A stretch of 64,000 nucleotides of DNA from Prauserella muralis (GTDB taxonomy: Bacteria; Actinomycetota; Actinomycetes; Mycobacteriales; Pseudonocardiaceae): positions 496,001 through 560,000 of the forward strand of contig NZ_MASW01000007.1 of the NCBI RefSeq assembly GCF_003202285.1, given 5' to 3'. The position numbers and the translations under genes are program-made. The notes under the pieces are model-generated. The model worked only from the letters and a program-made list of their open reading frames with translations. It had not been told where the DNA came from and made no database searches. Each line of letters starts with the position of its first letter. Within the stretch, counting starts at the first letter, position 1. Below, in pieces: positions 1 to 10,565 of this stretch.

Positions 1-354
1 GCCCTCGTGCATGGCGACCTGGACCTCGCTGTTCTCCAGCAGGTACGACGCGCCGTCGCCCACCGTCTCGGGCGGGACCATGATCTGGTCGTAGGTCTCG
101 GCGTCCATGAAGACGTAGTCGGTGCCGTCCCTGTACAGGTAGGTCATGTTCCTGCGGTCGACGGTCGCGGTCTCGACCTTGGTTCCCGCGTTGAACGTCT
201 TGTCCACCACCTTGCCGGACAGCACGTGCTTGAGGGTCGTGCGCACGAACGCGCCGCCCTTGCCCGGTTTGACGTGCTGGAAGTTCACGACGGACCAGAG
301 CTGGCCGTCCAGGTTCAGGACCATGCCATTCTTCAGGTCGTTGGTGGTGGCCAC
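1..354 (-). CDS. efp: Elongation factor P, N-terminal part (3' end outside window)
   Basis: EF-P binds the ribosome E site and speeds peptide-bond formation at polyproline stretches. The 118 visible residues are the KOW-like domain I and the start of the OB domain II; the family is about 187 residues, so the C-terminal third is cut by the window edge. The domain I tip reads HVKPGKGG with Lys32, the residue that is modified in some bacteria. The start is the GTG whose complement lies at 352-354, giving [10 protein letters not shown]. It lies 40 bases downstream of pepQ, in the same order as in mycobacteria (from memory). Confidence 0.95.
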   Translation of the reverse strand, partial: MATTNDLKNGMVLNLDGQLWSVVNFQHVKPGKGGAFVRTTLKHVLSGKVVDKTFNAGTKVETATVDRRNMTYLYRDGTDYVFMDAETYDQIMVPPETVGDGASYLLENSEVQVAMHEG

Positions 355-394
355 GAGTGTGAGTTCTCCTGTGTTCGGGTGGGGCCGCCGCGTA

Positions 395-1492
395 CTAGAC
401 GACCACGAGTTCCTTGGTGCTCAGGGTGAGGACCTCGGGAGTGTCCTCCCGCACGACGAGCGTGTCCTCGATGCGCACGCCACCGCGGCCGGCGAGGTAG
501 ACGCCGGGCTCGACGGTGACCGCCATACCGGCCGACAGTGTACCGGCGGCCGTGGCGGCCAGACTGGGCGCCTCGTGGACCTGCAGCCCCACCCCGTGCC
601 CGAGACCGTGCGAGAAGTCCTCCCCGTGCCCGGCCTCGGCGATGACGTCGCGGGCGGCCTTGTCGACGGCGACCCCGTCGACACCGGGCCGCAGGGCCGC
701 GCACCCCGCGGCCTGCGCGCGGTGGACGAGCGCGTAGAGGTCCCGCTGCCAGGCCGCGGCTTCGCCGAGGACCACGGTGCGCGTCATGTCCGAGTGGTAC
801 CCGGCGACGGTGGCCCCGAAATCCAGCTTCACGAAATCGCCGGTCGCCAGCACCGCGTCGGTCGGCCGGTGGTGCGGGATCGCCGAGTTGACGCCGGCGG
901 CCACGATGGTGGTGAACGACGGCCCCTCCGAGCCGTGGTCGAGCATCCGGTCCTCCAGTTCCCTGGCGACCTGCCGCTCGGTGCGTCCCGGCCGCAGCCC
1001 TCCCTGGGCCAGCAGGTCGGCCAGCGCCTGGTCGGCGGCCGCGCATGCCTGGCGCAGGGCGTCGACTTCCGTGGCGTCCTTGACCGCCCGCAGCCGCTCC
1101 ACCAGGCCAGGGGCGCGGCGCAGCCGCAGGTTGGCAGTGGCCTCGGCGAGGCCGGCGTGCTGCTCGACGCTGACGTGCTGGCTCTCGAAACCGGTGGCGG
1201 AGTAGCGCATCGCCTCGGCGTCGGCCCTGCGCACCAGCGCGAGCGCGCTCGCGCGCTCGATGACCCGCTGCAGGTCGGGCACCTGGGAGGCCGCCTGCGT
1301 GGTGTAGCGGCCGTCGGTGCAGAACAGCGTGCCCGCCTCACCCTCGGCGTCGACGAGCAGGGCGGCGTTGGAGCCGGTGAACCCGGTCAGGTAGCGGATG
1401 TTCAGCAGGTCGGTGACCAACAGGGCGTCGAGCTCGCGCTCCCGCAACTGCTCCCGCAGCGCCGCGCGGCGGCCGGCATGGATCTCGGGCAC
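395..1492 (-). CDS. pepQ: Xaa-Pro dipeptidase/aminopeptidase, M24B family
   Basis: Cytoplasmic metallopeptidase that releases N-terminal residues before proline. The 365-residue protein has a creatinase-like N-terminal domain (about 1-135) and a pita-bread M24 domain. All five expected metal ligands are visible: Asp224 (KLDFGA), Asp235 (SDMTRT), His299 (GLGHGVG), Glu328 (VEPGVY) and Glu342 (RIEDT). The start is GTG. It is co-directional with efp downstream, a pairing seen widely in actinobacteria. Exact peptide preference cannot be read from sequence. Confidence 0.93.
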   Translation of the reverse strand: MPEIHAGRRAALREQLRERELDALLVTDLLNIRYLTGFTGSNAALLVDAEGEAGTLFCTDGRYTTQAASQVPDLQRVIERASALALVRRADAEAMRYSATGFESQHVSVEQHAGLAEATANLRLRRAPGLVERLRAVKDATEVDALRQACAAADQALADLLAQGGLRPGRTERQVARELEDRMLDHGSEGPSFTTIVAAGVNSAIPHHRPTDAVLATGDFVKLDFGATVAGYHSDMTRTVVLGEAAAWQRDLYALVHRAQAAGCAALRPGVDGVAVDKAARDVIAEAGHGEDFSHGLGHGVGLQVHEAPSLAATAAGTLSAGMAVTVEPGVYLAGRGGVRIEDTLVVREDTPEVLTLSTKELVVV

Positions 1493-1559
1493 CGGCCCAG
1501 TCTAGGGCGGGCCTCCGCGCACGGAGCGGCACGGACCGGCACCGCGTTACAGTGGGCCG

Positions 1560-2048
1560 ATGCCGTCCTGGGTTCTTCGCGCACTGGGCATGGCCGTGCT
1601 GCACGCCGCCGCCACGGTGGCGCTGGCCAAGATCGCCGTGTTCCAGCCGACCGAGACCACGTTCGTCACCTCCGTGGCGCTGGCCGTGCTGGTGGGCGCG
1701 GCGGCGCTGTGGAGTGCTCTCGACGCCTGGCTCGGCCTGGCCGACGCGGGGCGCACGTGGTTCATCGCGGCGCTGGTCGCCGGGCCGCTGGCGGGGGTGC
1801 TCAGCGTGATCGGCCGTGGGGTGTTCGTCGACCAGACCGGCATCAGCGAACTCGGCTCGGCGCTGTTCGGCGGCGCCGCGTTCACGGCGCTGCTGGTGCT
1901 GGTGCCGGCCGGGTTGGGTCTGCTGGTGGGCGCTCGCCTGCGGCGCGCGGGCGGTGAGCAGGACCCGGACGCGGAGACCCGGGCCGACGAGCCCGAGGCG
2001 CGGCCGCAGCCTCAGAAGCGCCGCCCCAGGGTCGGCCCCACCGGATAG
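1560..2048 (+). CDS. Small four-helix membrane protein (Rv2536-like position)
   Basis: A 162-residue protein with four hydrophobic segments at about residues 7-27, 38-57, 70-92 and 103-126. The C-terminal tail is hydrophilic and rich in Glu, Pro and Arg. It resembles proteins annotated in related genomes as B-4DMT family transporter, but this is recalled by pattern and no transport activity is shown. It is divergent from pepQ, the place occupied by Rv2536 in M. tuberculosis. Its last 37 bases overlap, tail to tail, the end of the following lipoprotein gene. ATG start at 1560. Confidence 0.75.
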   Translation: MPSWVLRALGMAVLHAAATVALAKIAVFQPTETTFVTSVALAVLVGAAALWSALDAWLGLADAGRTWFIAALVAGPLAGVLSVIGRGVFVDQTGISELGSALFGGAAFTALLVLVPAGLGLLVGARLRRAGGEQDPDAETRADEPEARPQPQKRRPRVGPTG

Positions 2049-3526
2049 GTCTCCCACTCGTCCCGGCTCACCGGCTGCACCACCGAGTCGTTGCGGTCCA
2101 CCGCGTCCGCCGACGTCACCGGGTAGAGCGTCCCGTCGAGCAGGAATCCGGTGCCGAGCCCGGGTGCCTGCACCGCCTGGGCGTTGGGCCGCAGCCGCGT
2201 CCGCACGGGCAGTCCGTCGAGCGCGGGCAGCCGCTCGTCGAGCACGCGGACGGCCAGGTGCTCGGCGACCGAACGCCGGTCGATCCGCAGCACCGCGCCG
2301 TTCACGACGAGGTCCATCGTGCGCACGGGCGAGGGCATGGCGAAGCCGTCGAGCACGGCGAGCGCCCGCCGCGGATCACCGCAGCCGTCGACGCCGTGGA
2401 CGTCGAGCCCGAAATGCCGCAGGGCCGTCGGCGCGTCCGCTCTGCCGATGACCGTGGCGTGGATGACGTCGAGCGGCACCCTTCCGCACGGGTCGGTCTC
2501 CGACACCGGCGCGTGGCCGTCGGGCTGGCGGACCAGCCCCGGGCCTTCCTGCCACCGGTCGGGGATGAACACCGGCTCGTACGGGGTGGCGGAGAAGTCC
2601 CGGTTCCAGAACGTGATGGTGGTGCCGCCGTCGGTCTGGTGGGCGATGGCGAAGGCGTCGAGTGCGTCGACCCACATCAGGTCCGCGCTGAACGCGTCGA
2701 CCAGCGAGTTGGTCCTCGCGGTGGCGGTGTCCGGGACGGCGGCGAAGCCCTGCGGGCCGAGCGCCTCGACTCCGGAGGAGAACGCCGGGTCCTTGGCGCG
2801 CAGCAGGAACTGGCCTGCGCCGTTCCAGCCCGCCGCGCGCCCGGTCGTGTCGGTGAACATCAGGTAGAACCAGCCGTCGAGGTAGACGGCGGCAGGCTGG
2901 CCCGCGCCATAGGTGTTGTCGCGGCGCGTGTCGTGGGCGGGCCGCACGACGGGGCCGTCGACGGGCCTCGTCCAGTGCCTGCCGTCGGTGCTGGTGGCGA
3001 GCCCGATCGCGTTGCCGAGCGCATGGTCGCCGGCGGCACCGGTGTAGTACATGTAGTAGGTGCCGTCGACCCTGATGACGGACGGGTCGCAGGTGTGCAC
3101 GGCGTCGAAGGCGCCCCGGTTGCCGGAGAACACCGCGACGGGCATCCCCCCGCCCGGTCCGCGGAAAGGGCCGTCCGCCGAGGCGGCCGTGGCGTAGAGG
3201 ATGTCGTCGCCGGGCGGCGCGGCGCTGCCGTACTGGCTGCACCACCACATCCGGGTGCGGCCGCCGTCCACCATCACGGTGGGCCCGTAGTTGTAGACCG
3301 CGTCGGCGCCGCCCTCGGCGACCACACCGCCGCTGGATCGTCTGCCGTCGGTCGCCAGCGACACCCGCTGCTGCGCCGGCGGTGCGGGTTCCTCGCGGGC
3401 GACCGCGGGGTCGCTGCCCTCGGCCTGGGGCCGCACGCTGCCCGCGGTGCACGCCGTGGCGAGCACGGCACCCGCCAGGGCGACCGATGCGATGGCGAAC
3501 CGCCGATGGTGACGACGGGTGAGCAT
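2012..3526 (-). CDS. Secreted lipoprotein with GH43-like beta-propeller
   Basis: Probably a membrane-anchored glycoside hydrolase or carbohydrate-binding protein. From the ATG at 3526 there is a signal peptide (RRHHRR, hydrophobic core) ending in lipobox LATAC with Cys26. The mature part has repeated propeller signatures typical of GH43 and related five-blade folds: YNYGPTVMVDG near 85 and DPSVIRVDGTYYMYYT near 155. An upstream ATG would add ten residues in front of the signal peptide and is less likely. Substrate unknown; catalytic carboxylates cannot be assigned confidently. The 3' end overlaps the convergent membrane-protein gene by 37 bases. Confidence 0.75.
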   Translation of the reverse strand: MLTRRHHRRFAIASVALAGAVLATACTAGSVRPQAEGSDPAVAREEPAPPAQQRVSLATDGRRSSGGVVAEGGADAVYNYGPTVMVDGGRTRMWWCSQYGSAAPPGDDILYATAASADGPFRGPGGGMPVAVFSGNRGAFDAVHTCDPSVIRVDGTYYMYYTGAAGDHALGNAIGLATSTDGRHWTRPVDGPVVRPAHDTRRDNTYGAGQPAAVYLDGWFYLMFTDTTGRAAGWNGAGQFLLRAKDPAFSSGVEALGPQGFAAVPDTATARTNSLVDAFSADLMWVDALDAFAIAHQTDGGTTITFWNRDFSATPYEPVFIPDRWQEGPGLVRQPDGHAPVSETDPCGRVPLDVIHATVIGRADAPTALRHFGLDVHGVDGCGDPRRALAVLDGFAMPSPVRTMDLVVNGAVLRIDRRSVAEHLAVRVLDERLPALDGLPVRTRLRPNAQAVQAPGLGTGFLLDGTLYPVTSADAVDRNDSVVQPVSRDEWETYPVGPTLGRRF

Positions 3527-3647
3527 CCTAGCGAGCGACCTCCATCCCTCCCCCATGGCCTGGAGACGGAGCCCGGCCAGGGACGTCGCTCAGTCTACGG
3601 TCTTGCTCACCCGAACGGGTGCACGCCTCGGGGTGTCGCGAGGCCGG

Positions 3648-5613
<1,966 letters not shown>

Positions 5614-5615
5614 CA

Positions 5616-6179
5616 TCACTCCACAAAGGACTTATCGGTATTCTCGGCCGGCGATTCTCGCACGCCGCCGAGGTCGGGATGCTCGACGATGGCCGCGACC
5701 ACCTGCTCCGGGTTCCGGCCGTCGGTGTCCACCTCGACGGTCGCCACGTCCCGGTAGACGGGCAGCCGCGCGTCGAGCAGCGCCTTGTACGTCGCACGCG
5801 GGTTCACCCCGGCCAGCAGGGGGCGGGCGGTGGACAGCCCGGTGCGGCGCACGCCCTCGGCCATCCCGACGTGGAGGAACACGACGAGGTGCTCGCGCAG
5901 CAACGCCCTGGTGGCCGCGGACAGCACGGCGCCACCGCCCAGCGCGTAGACGCCGGTGTGCTCGGCCAGGCCCGCCGCGACGACGCGCTCCTCCAATTCC
6001 CGGAAGGCCGGCTCACCGTCCGTGGTGAAGATCTCGGAGATGGCGCGGCCTGCCGACGCCTCGATCTCGGCGTCGGCGTCGGCGAACGGCACGCCGAGCC
6101 GGGCGGCCAGCAACGAGCCCACGGTGCTCTTTCCCGAACCGGGCGGGCCGACGACGACGACCGGGCCACGTGTGGTCAT
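5616..6179 (-). CDS. aroK: Shikimate kinase
   Basis: Phosphorylates shikimate at the 3-hydroxyl using ATP. The protein has 187 residues from the ATG at 6179. The P-loop GPPGSGKST is at 11-19, the DADAEIE segment carries the shikimate-binding Asp, and GGGAV is near 81. The C-terminal tail (ESPAENTDKSFVE) is slightly longer and less GC-rich than the core. An upstream in-frame extension exists but lacks kinase sequence. It lies 61 bases after aroC and touches the lipoprotein gene by overlap. Confidence 0.95.
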   Translation of the reverse strand: MTTRGPVVVVGPPGSGKSTVGSLLAARLGVPFADADAEIEASAGRAISEIFTTDGEPAFRELEERVVAAGLAEHTGVYALGGGAVLSAATRALLREHLVVFLHVGMAEGVRRTGLSTARPLLAGVNPRATYKALLDARLPVYRDVATVEVDTDGRNPEQVVAAIVEHPDLGGVRESPAENTDKSFVE

Positions 6180-6240
6180 GGCGCTCACGGTAGCCGCCCG
6201 CCCGTCCCGCGCGGCCGCGACCCTGGGCCACGCCGGGGTC

Positions 6241-7440
6241 CTACCGCTGCCACCACGATTCCAGCCCGGCGAGGTAGGACTCGGCATTGCGCTTGGACTC
6301 GGCGAGCGAGTCGCCACCGAACTTCTCCAGCGCGGCGTCGGCCAGCACCAGGGCCACCACCGACTCCAGCACCACGCCGGCCCTCGGCACCGCGCACACG
6401 TCGGAGCGCTGGTGGATCGCGACCGCGGCCTCACCCGTCTGCACGTCCACAGTGGACAACGCGCGGGGCACCGTCGAGATCGGCTTCATCGCCACGCGCA
6501 CCCGCAGCGGCTCGCCGTTGGTGATGCCGCCCTCCAGGCCACCGGCACGGTTCGAGCGCCGCGTGACGCCCTTCGGGCCTGCGCCCCGGTCGATCTCGTC
6601 GTGGGCCTGGCTGCCCCAGCGGCGTGCCGTGGTGAAGCCGTCGCCGACCTCGACGCCCTTCATCGCCTGCACGCCCATCAGAGCCCCGGCGAGCCGGGCG
6701 TCGAGCCTGCGGTCCCAGTGCACGTGCGAGCCCAGCCCCGGAGGCAGGCCGTAGGTGATCACCTCGATGACGCCGCCGACCGTGTCACCGGCCTTCCGCA
6801 CGGCGTCGACCTCCGCGACCATCGCGTCGGTCGCCTCGGCGCCGAACGCGCGCACCGGGCTCTCGTCGATCGCGGGGAGGTCGGCGGGACCGGGCAGCGG
6901 CCCCTCGGGTGCCTGCGCGCCGCCGATCGACACGACGTGGCTGACCACCTCGGCGCCGAGCAGCTGGCGCAGGAACGCCCGCGCCACCGTGCCCAGCGCC
7001 GTGCGCGACGCGGTCTCGCGCGCACTGGCCCGTTCCAGGACGGGCCGCGCCTCGTCGAAGCCGTACTTCTGCATGCCGGGCAGGTCGGCGTGGCCGGGCC
7101 GGGGCCGGGTGAGCGGCTCGTTGCGGGCCAGCCCCTCCAGTTCGGCAGGATCGACCGGATCGGCCGCCATGACCTTCTCCCACTTCGGCCACTCGGCGTT
7201 CTCGATCTGTATCGCGACGGGGCCGCCCTGCGTCACGCCGTGCCGGACACCGCCGACGAACTCGACCCGGTCGGTCTCGAAGCCCATGCGAGGGCTCCGG
7301 CCGAAGCCGAGCCGCCTGCGGGCAAGCTGCTCGCCGAGGTCGGCGGTCGTGATCTCGACCCCGGCCACCATGCCCTCGAGGATGGCGGCCAGCGCGGGGC
7401 CATGCGATTCACCAGCGGTTATCCAGCGCAACACGCCCAC
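6241..7440 (-). CDS. aroC: Chorismate synthase
   Basis: Last shared step of aromatic biosynthesis: EPSP to chorismate, needing reduced FMN. It has 399 residues, within the family range. Signatures are GESHGPAL near the N-terminus, [23 protein letters not shown] and the SASARET-like segment [14 protein letters not shown], then [10 protein letters not shown] and [13 protein letters not shown]. The start is GTG at 7440. It is the first gene of aroC-aroK-lipoprotein-aroB-aroQ. Confidence 0.96.
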   Translation of the reverse strand: MGVLRWITAGESHGPALAAILEGMVAGVEITTADLGEQLARRRLGFGRSPRMGFETDRVEFVGGVRHGVTQGGPVAIQIENAEWPKWEKVMAADPVDPAELEGLARNEPLTRPRPGHADLPGMQKYGFDEARPVLERASARETASRTALGTVARAFLRQLLGAEVVSHVVSIGGAQAPEGPLPGPADLPAIDESPVRAFGAEATDAMVAEVDAVRKAGDTVGGVIEVITYGLPPGLGSHVHWDRRLDARLAGALMGVQAMKGVEVGDGFTTARRWGSQAHDEIDRGAGPKGVTRRSNRAGGLEGGITNGEPLRVRVAMKPISTVPRALSTVDVQTGEAAVAIHQRSDVCAVPRAGVVLESVVALVLADAALEKFGGDSLAESKRNAESYLAGLESWWQR

Positions 7441-7469
7441 GATCCTGTCACGAGGCCACCGGTCGCGTT

Positions 7470-8129
7470 TCAGCTACCCATATCCACCCCCGACGCCATC
7501 GGCGGGAACACGGCGACCAGGCAGGTGGCCGCCAGGAGCCCGGGCCCATGCGGCGCTCCCCCACGCCACCGGTCCACGCGGAGGAGCGCCGCCGCGCCCG
7601 CCAGCACCAGCGTGACCACCGCCGCCGTGCCTGCGGCGATCACGAGGGCCGGCCAGCCCGTCGCGCCGAGCACGCCACCGAGGCTGCCCGACAACTTCAC
7701 GTCGCCCGCTCCCAGCGCGGCCGGCGCGACGGTGTGCACCAGGGCGTGGACACCGGCGAACACCACCGCCGCCAGCGCCGCGCGCAGGGCCAGCGTGCCG
7801 TCAGGCCCGCAGGCGGCTGCCACGGCGAGCGCCCCGCCCGCCAGCGGATACGCCGGGAGGGTGAGCGCGTCGGGCAAGCGGCGATGTGCGAGGTCGGCCA
7901 GTGTCAGCGGGACGGCCAGCGCGGTGACGGCGAGCGGCACGGGCAGCCACCATCCGGGCATGTCGCTCGCCCACCAGCGCCAGGCGACCCCTGACCACAA
8001 CACCGCCGTGCCGGCGGCACACCAGCGGACCGGCACGGCGGCCGGGCGCCGCGCGTGACGCAGCACCCGGCTCGCGGCCCACCCGGTGAACCCACCGGCG
8101 ACGGCGATGATGAGCAGTCCCCAGAACAC
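7470..8129 (-). CDS. Prepilin peptidase, A24 aspartic protease family
   Basis: Integral membrane peptidase that would cleave leader peptides of type IV pilin-like (Flp/Tad) precursors. It is nearly all hydrophobic helices, with the two catalytic aspartates in [12 protein letters not shown] and in GAGDVKL (the GxGD motif). The short form, without an N-terminal methylase domain, is typical of actinobacteria. The start is uncertain: GTG 8129 is chosen, though its Shine-Dalgarno spacing is poor, and a TTG at 8165 is possible. No pilin gene is nearby. In mycobacteria the corresponding gene lies next to aroE (from memory); here they are 10 kb apart. Confidence 0.85.
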   Translation of the reverse strand: MFWGLLIIAVAGGFTGWAASRVLRHARRPAAVPVRWCAAGTAVLWSGVAWRWWASDMPGWWLPVPLAVTALAVPLTLADLAHRRLPDALTLPAYPLAGGALAVAAACGPDGTLALRAALAAVVFAGVHALVHTVAPAALGAGDVKLSGSLGGVLGATGWPALVIAAGTAAVVTLVLAGAAALLRVDRWRGGAPHGPGLLAATCLVAVFPPMASGVDMGS

Positions 8130-8301
8130 GCTCCGAGCCTGGCGCGGGCCCGGCGGAACGCGCAACGGCGAAGCGGAGCGACAGCTCCGTTCGCGACCCG
8201 CCGGGCCCCGACTTCACCGGAATGGCCCATCCGTCGTGGGCAGCGCGGGACTGGCCGCACCCGCCCGGCGCGGCGGCGCCTGCCGGCGGAAGCCACCCGA
8301 A

Positions 8302-8362
8302 CGCAGAACTCGCGGGCCTGAGCGCAGAACTCGCGGGCCTGAGCGCAGGACTCGCGGGAGCT
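8302..8362. repeat. Three tandem 21-bp units
   Basis: Three head-to-tail copies of a 21-base unit begin at 8302, 8323 and 8344. The core CGCAGAACTCGCGGGCC is identical in copies 1 and 2; copy 3 has CGCAGGACTCGCGGGAG. The array ends at the anti-sigma gene stop, in the 200-base gap after the prepilin peptidase start. The rest of the gap shows nothing I can assign. Confidence 0.85.
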
Positions 8363-8364
8363 GG

Positions 8365-9027
8365 TCAGCCGGTCACCGGGAGCCGGAGCAGCACGGGGCC
8401 GCCGGGGACCCGGATCTCCAGAGCGTCGATCTCGGCGGTCCGCAAGGGCGTGCCGATGGACAGCTCGGCGGTGTTGCGCGGTACCGCCTGCCAGCTCGCC
8501 AGCTGCTCCTCCGTGCCGTCGCGCCGCACGGCGACCAGCACGTAGTCGCCGCCCCGGCCGCCCTCGTAGCTGCACGACATGTCCACCCGGGTACCCCAGG
8601 CCGCCTCGGTGAGGTTCACGCTGGCGCTCACCGGATAGGCGCCGAGCGGGGTCATGGCCGAGCCGCCGCGAACGCCGTCTTCCGGCGGCAGGACCACCGC
8701 CAGCACGACGGCCACGCACGCGGCCACGGCGACGACCACCGCCGCGACCCCGGCGACGAGCCTGCGCCTGCGCAGCGCACGGACCCGCGCCAGCAGGCGC
8801 GGCAGCAGCTCGGGCGGTGGCGGTGGCGGATCGAGCTGGTGGCGGTCGTCCACCTGGGCCAGCAGGCCGGGCAGCCCGGCCAGCTCGCGCACCGACCGGG
8901 CGCACGCGTCGCAGTGCCGCAGGTGCTGCTCGAAGGCCGCGCGGTCCTCCGGGGACAGTGAGCCCAGCACGTACGCGGCGTCGAACGTCGCGAAGGGGTC
9001 GACCGCGGTCTCGGCTCGCTCGTTCAC
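8365..9027 (-). CDS. rslA: Zinc-binding anti-sigma factor, RslA-like
   Basis: Membrane-anchored anti-sigma factor expected to hold SigL inactive. The 220-residue protein starts with a ZAS domain carrying His35-x3-Cys39-x2-Cys42 (HLRHCDAC). A proline-rich stretch (about 65-75) precedes one transmembrane helix (about 90-113) and an extracytoplasmic domain. In M. tuberculosis RslA the zinc site is redox-sensitive and oxidation frees SigL (family knowledge). The GTG start overlaps the sigma stop (GTGA at 9024-9027), giving coupled synthesis of the pair. Confidence 0.88.
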   Translation of the reverse strand: MNERAETAVDPFATFDAAYVLGSLSPEDRAAFEQHLRHCDACARSVRELAGLPGLLAQVDDRHQLDPPPPPPELLPRLLARVRALRRRRLVAGVAAVVVAVAACVAVVLAVVLPPEDGVRGGSAMTPLGAYPVSASVNLTEAAWGTRVDMSCSYEGGRGGDYVLVAVRRDGTEEQLASWQAVPRNTAELSIGTPLRTAEIDALEIRVPGGPVLLRLPVTG

Positions 9028-9536
9028 TGGGTCACACCCCTCTCCTCCAGAATCAGCCGCAACGCACGCAGGGCGTAGTGCGTGCGCGACTTGACCGTGC
9101 CCTCGGCCACCCCGAGCCGGGCCGCCGCGTCGGCCACGGACAACCCGCCGAAGAAGCACAGCGCCAGCACCTCGCGATGCCTCGGCGACAGCTCCCTGAG
9201 CGCATCGGCGACGATCCAGCCCTGCACGGCACGCTCGGTGTCGTCGGGCGCGGCTAGTTCGGGCGGCGCGTCGGTGCTCACCTCGGCGCGCGCCGCCGCC
9301 GAGCGCCAGCCGTCGATGGCGATCCGGCGGGCGACGGTGAACAGCCATGCCCGCGCCGAGCGCTGCGACTGGTCGAGCACCTTCGGATGCCGCCACGCCC
9401 GCAACAGCGTCTCCTGCACCACGTCCTCGGCCCTGGCCCGGTCGCCGCCGGTGAGCCGCAGCGCATACGACCACAGCGCGGGCGCGTGCTCGTCGTGCAG
9501 TGCCCGCATCAAGCCCGGCTCGGCGTCCTCGTTCAC
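9024..9536 (-). CDS. sigL: ECF sigma factor, SigL type
   Basis: RNA polymerase sigma subunit with region 2 at about residues 12-78 and region 4 at about 110-163, 170 residues in all. Several stretches match my memory of M. tuberculosis SigL closely: LMRALHDEHA, AEDVVQETLLRAW and VAEGTVKSRTHYALRALRL. I chose the GTG at 9536, which overlaps the preceding membrane-protein stop (GTGA); a longer form would run back into that gene. The promoter at 9959-9986 upstream of this operon has SigL-type boxes, so autoregulation is likely. Confidence 0.9.
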   Translation of the reverse strand: MNEDAEPGLMRALHDEHAPALWSYALRLTGGDRARAEDVVQETLLRAWRHPKVLDQSQRSARAWLFTVARRIAIDGWRSAAARAEVSTDAPPELAAPDDTERAVQGWIVADALRELSPRHREVLALCFFGGLSVADAAARLGVAEGTVKSRTHYALRALRLILEERGVTQ

Positions 9537-9919
9537 CCGCGCACGCTCTGTCGCGCGGGGCTCGTCCGGTTCACCGCCATCAGGGCGAGCCCGAACCCCA
9601 CGCACGCGGCCTCGGTGACCACGCCCCAGAGCTCCTCCTGGGTGGCGAACTGCTCCTGCACCCCGAAGAAGCCGACCGTCAGCGACAACACGTAGGCCAG
9701 CAATGTGGCCACGCCGAACCCGACGGCCGCCAGCGCGGGCAGCCAGTGCCGCCAGGCCAGCACCGCCAGCGCGATGACCACACCGGCCACGACGTTAACC
9801 AGGAACAGCGGACCCACCACGTCGGTGTTGCGCGCCCAGTCCAGCCAGACGACCCAGTGGACCCACGCCGAGCCGAGCAGGCCCGCAGCGACCAGAACCC
9901 GCAACAGCCAGCCGATCAT
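9533..9919 (-). CDS. Four-helix membrane protein, first gene of the sigL operon
   Basis: A 128-residue protein with four predicted membrane helices at about 5-25, 37-55, 60-84 and 98-116. No enzymatic motif is recognised. The histidine/tryptophan-rich start (WVHWVVWLDWAR) is notable. ATG at 9919 has AGGAGG five bases upstream. It overlaps sigL by four bases and is transcribed from a SigL-type promoter 40 bases upstream, so it is probably made with the sigma factor and its inhibitor. It could be a membrane partner of the Rieske lipoprotein encoded divergently; that is inference only. Confidence 0.8.
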   Translation of the reverse strand: MIGWLLRVLVAAGLLGSAWVHWVVWLDWARNTDVVGPLFLVNVVAGVVIALAVLAWRHWLPALAAVGFGVATLLAYVLSLTVGFFGVQEQFATQEELWGVVTEAACVGFGLALMAVNRTSPARQSVRG

Positions 9920-9958
9920 CGTTGCCTCCTGCCCACCTCGCGAATCGCTACTCCCGTG

Positions 9959-9986
9959 AACACGAGGCACGACCCGGCCCGGTTCG
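9959..9986 (-). promoter_or_regulatory. SigL-type promoter of the membrane protein-sigL-rslA operon
   Basis: On the minus strand: CGAACC (9986-9981), a 16-base spacer, then CGTGTT (9964-9959), 40 bases before the ATG at 9919. It differs by one base in each box from the TGAACC/CGTGTC pattern recalled for M. tuberculosis SigL. It faces away from a matching promoter at 10002-10029. Confidence 0.72.
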
Positions 9987-10001
9987 ATTCCCGGGGCGGG
10001 T

Positions 10002-10029
10002 TGAACCCGGCCGAGGGCGGCTTCGTGTC
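10002..10029 (+). promoter_or_regulatory. SigL-type promoter of the Rieske lipoprotein gene
   Basis: TGAACC at 10002-10007, a 16-base spacer, then CGTGTC at 10024-10029: an exact match to the recalled SigL consensus. The ATG at 10037 starts only eight bases after the -10 box, so the transcript is probably leaderless or nearly so. Confidence 0.75.
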
Positions 10030-10036
10030 CTCGGGC

Positions 10037-10504
10037 ATGACTGCCCAATCACACACCCGCCGCACCGTGCTCACCACCGGAGCCGCCGTCGCCGGAGCCG
10101 CCGTGGGATCGGCGGCCCTCGCCGCCTGCGGCAGCGAGGAACCGGGCTCGGCCGCGGGCAACGGACAGAGTGGAGCGACCTCGCAGGCGCCGGGCTCGGC
10201 GGCGCCGTCCGGCCGGCCGATCGCGGCACTGGGCGACGTGCCGGTCGGCAGCGCCAAGGCGGTGACCACCCCGGACGGCCAGGAGGCGATCGTCTCCCGG
10301 CAGACGGACACCGAGGTGGCCGCGTTCAGCGCCGTGTGCACTCATCAGGGCTGCGCCGTGAAGCCGGAGGGCGCCGACCTGACCTGCCCGTGCCACGGCT
10401 CGATCTTCGACGCCTTCACCGGCGAGGTGAAGAACGGCCCCGCCACCGAACCGCTGCCCGCCATCAACGTCAAGGTGGAGAAGGACCAGATCGTCACGGC
10501 CTGA
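10037..10504 (+). CDS. Rieske [2Fe-2S] lipoprotein exported by Tat
   Basis: A 155-residue secreted iron-sulfur protein. Twin arginines (TRRTVLTTG, Arg8-Arg9) indicate Tat export, and lipobox ALAAC gives lipidation at Cys31. After a Gly/Ser/Pro linker (32-60) comes a Rieske domain with both cluster boxes intact: CTHQGC (Cys101, His103, Cys106) and CPCHGS (Cys117, Cys119, His120). It lacks the membrane helices of a cytochrome bc1 subunit, so it is a free-standing electron carrier or redox sensor. It has its own SigL-type promoter and faces the sigL operon. Partner protein unknown. Confidence 0.92.
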   Translation: MTAQSHTRRTVLTTGAAVAGAAVGSAALAACGSEEPGSAAGNGQSGATSQAPGSAAPSGRPIAALGDVPVGSAKAVTTPDGQEAIVSRQTDTEVAAFSAVCTHQGCAVKPEGADLTCPCHGSIFDAFTGEVKNGPATEPLPAINVKVEKDQIVTA

Positions 10505-10528
10505 CCCCGCGGAGCGCCGCAGCATGCT

Positions 10529-10565
10529 CTGACGGCGGGCGCCCGGGGGTGGCGCCCGCCGTCAG
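10529..10565. terminator. Strong bidirectional hairpin terminator
   Basis: A perfect 15-base-pair stem, CTGACGGCGGGCGCC with its complement at 10551-10565, and a seven-base loop. It lies between the convergent Rieske and PTS IIA genes and overlaps the IIA stop codon. No T-tract is present, as is common in high-GC genomes. Confidence 0.8.

Noticed and set aside
8302-8362. Short CRISPR array
   Set aside because: Units are directly adjacent with no spacers, and there are no cas genes.
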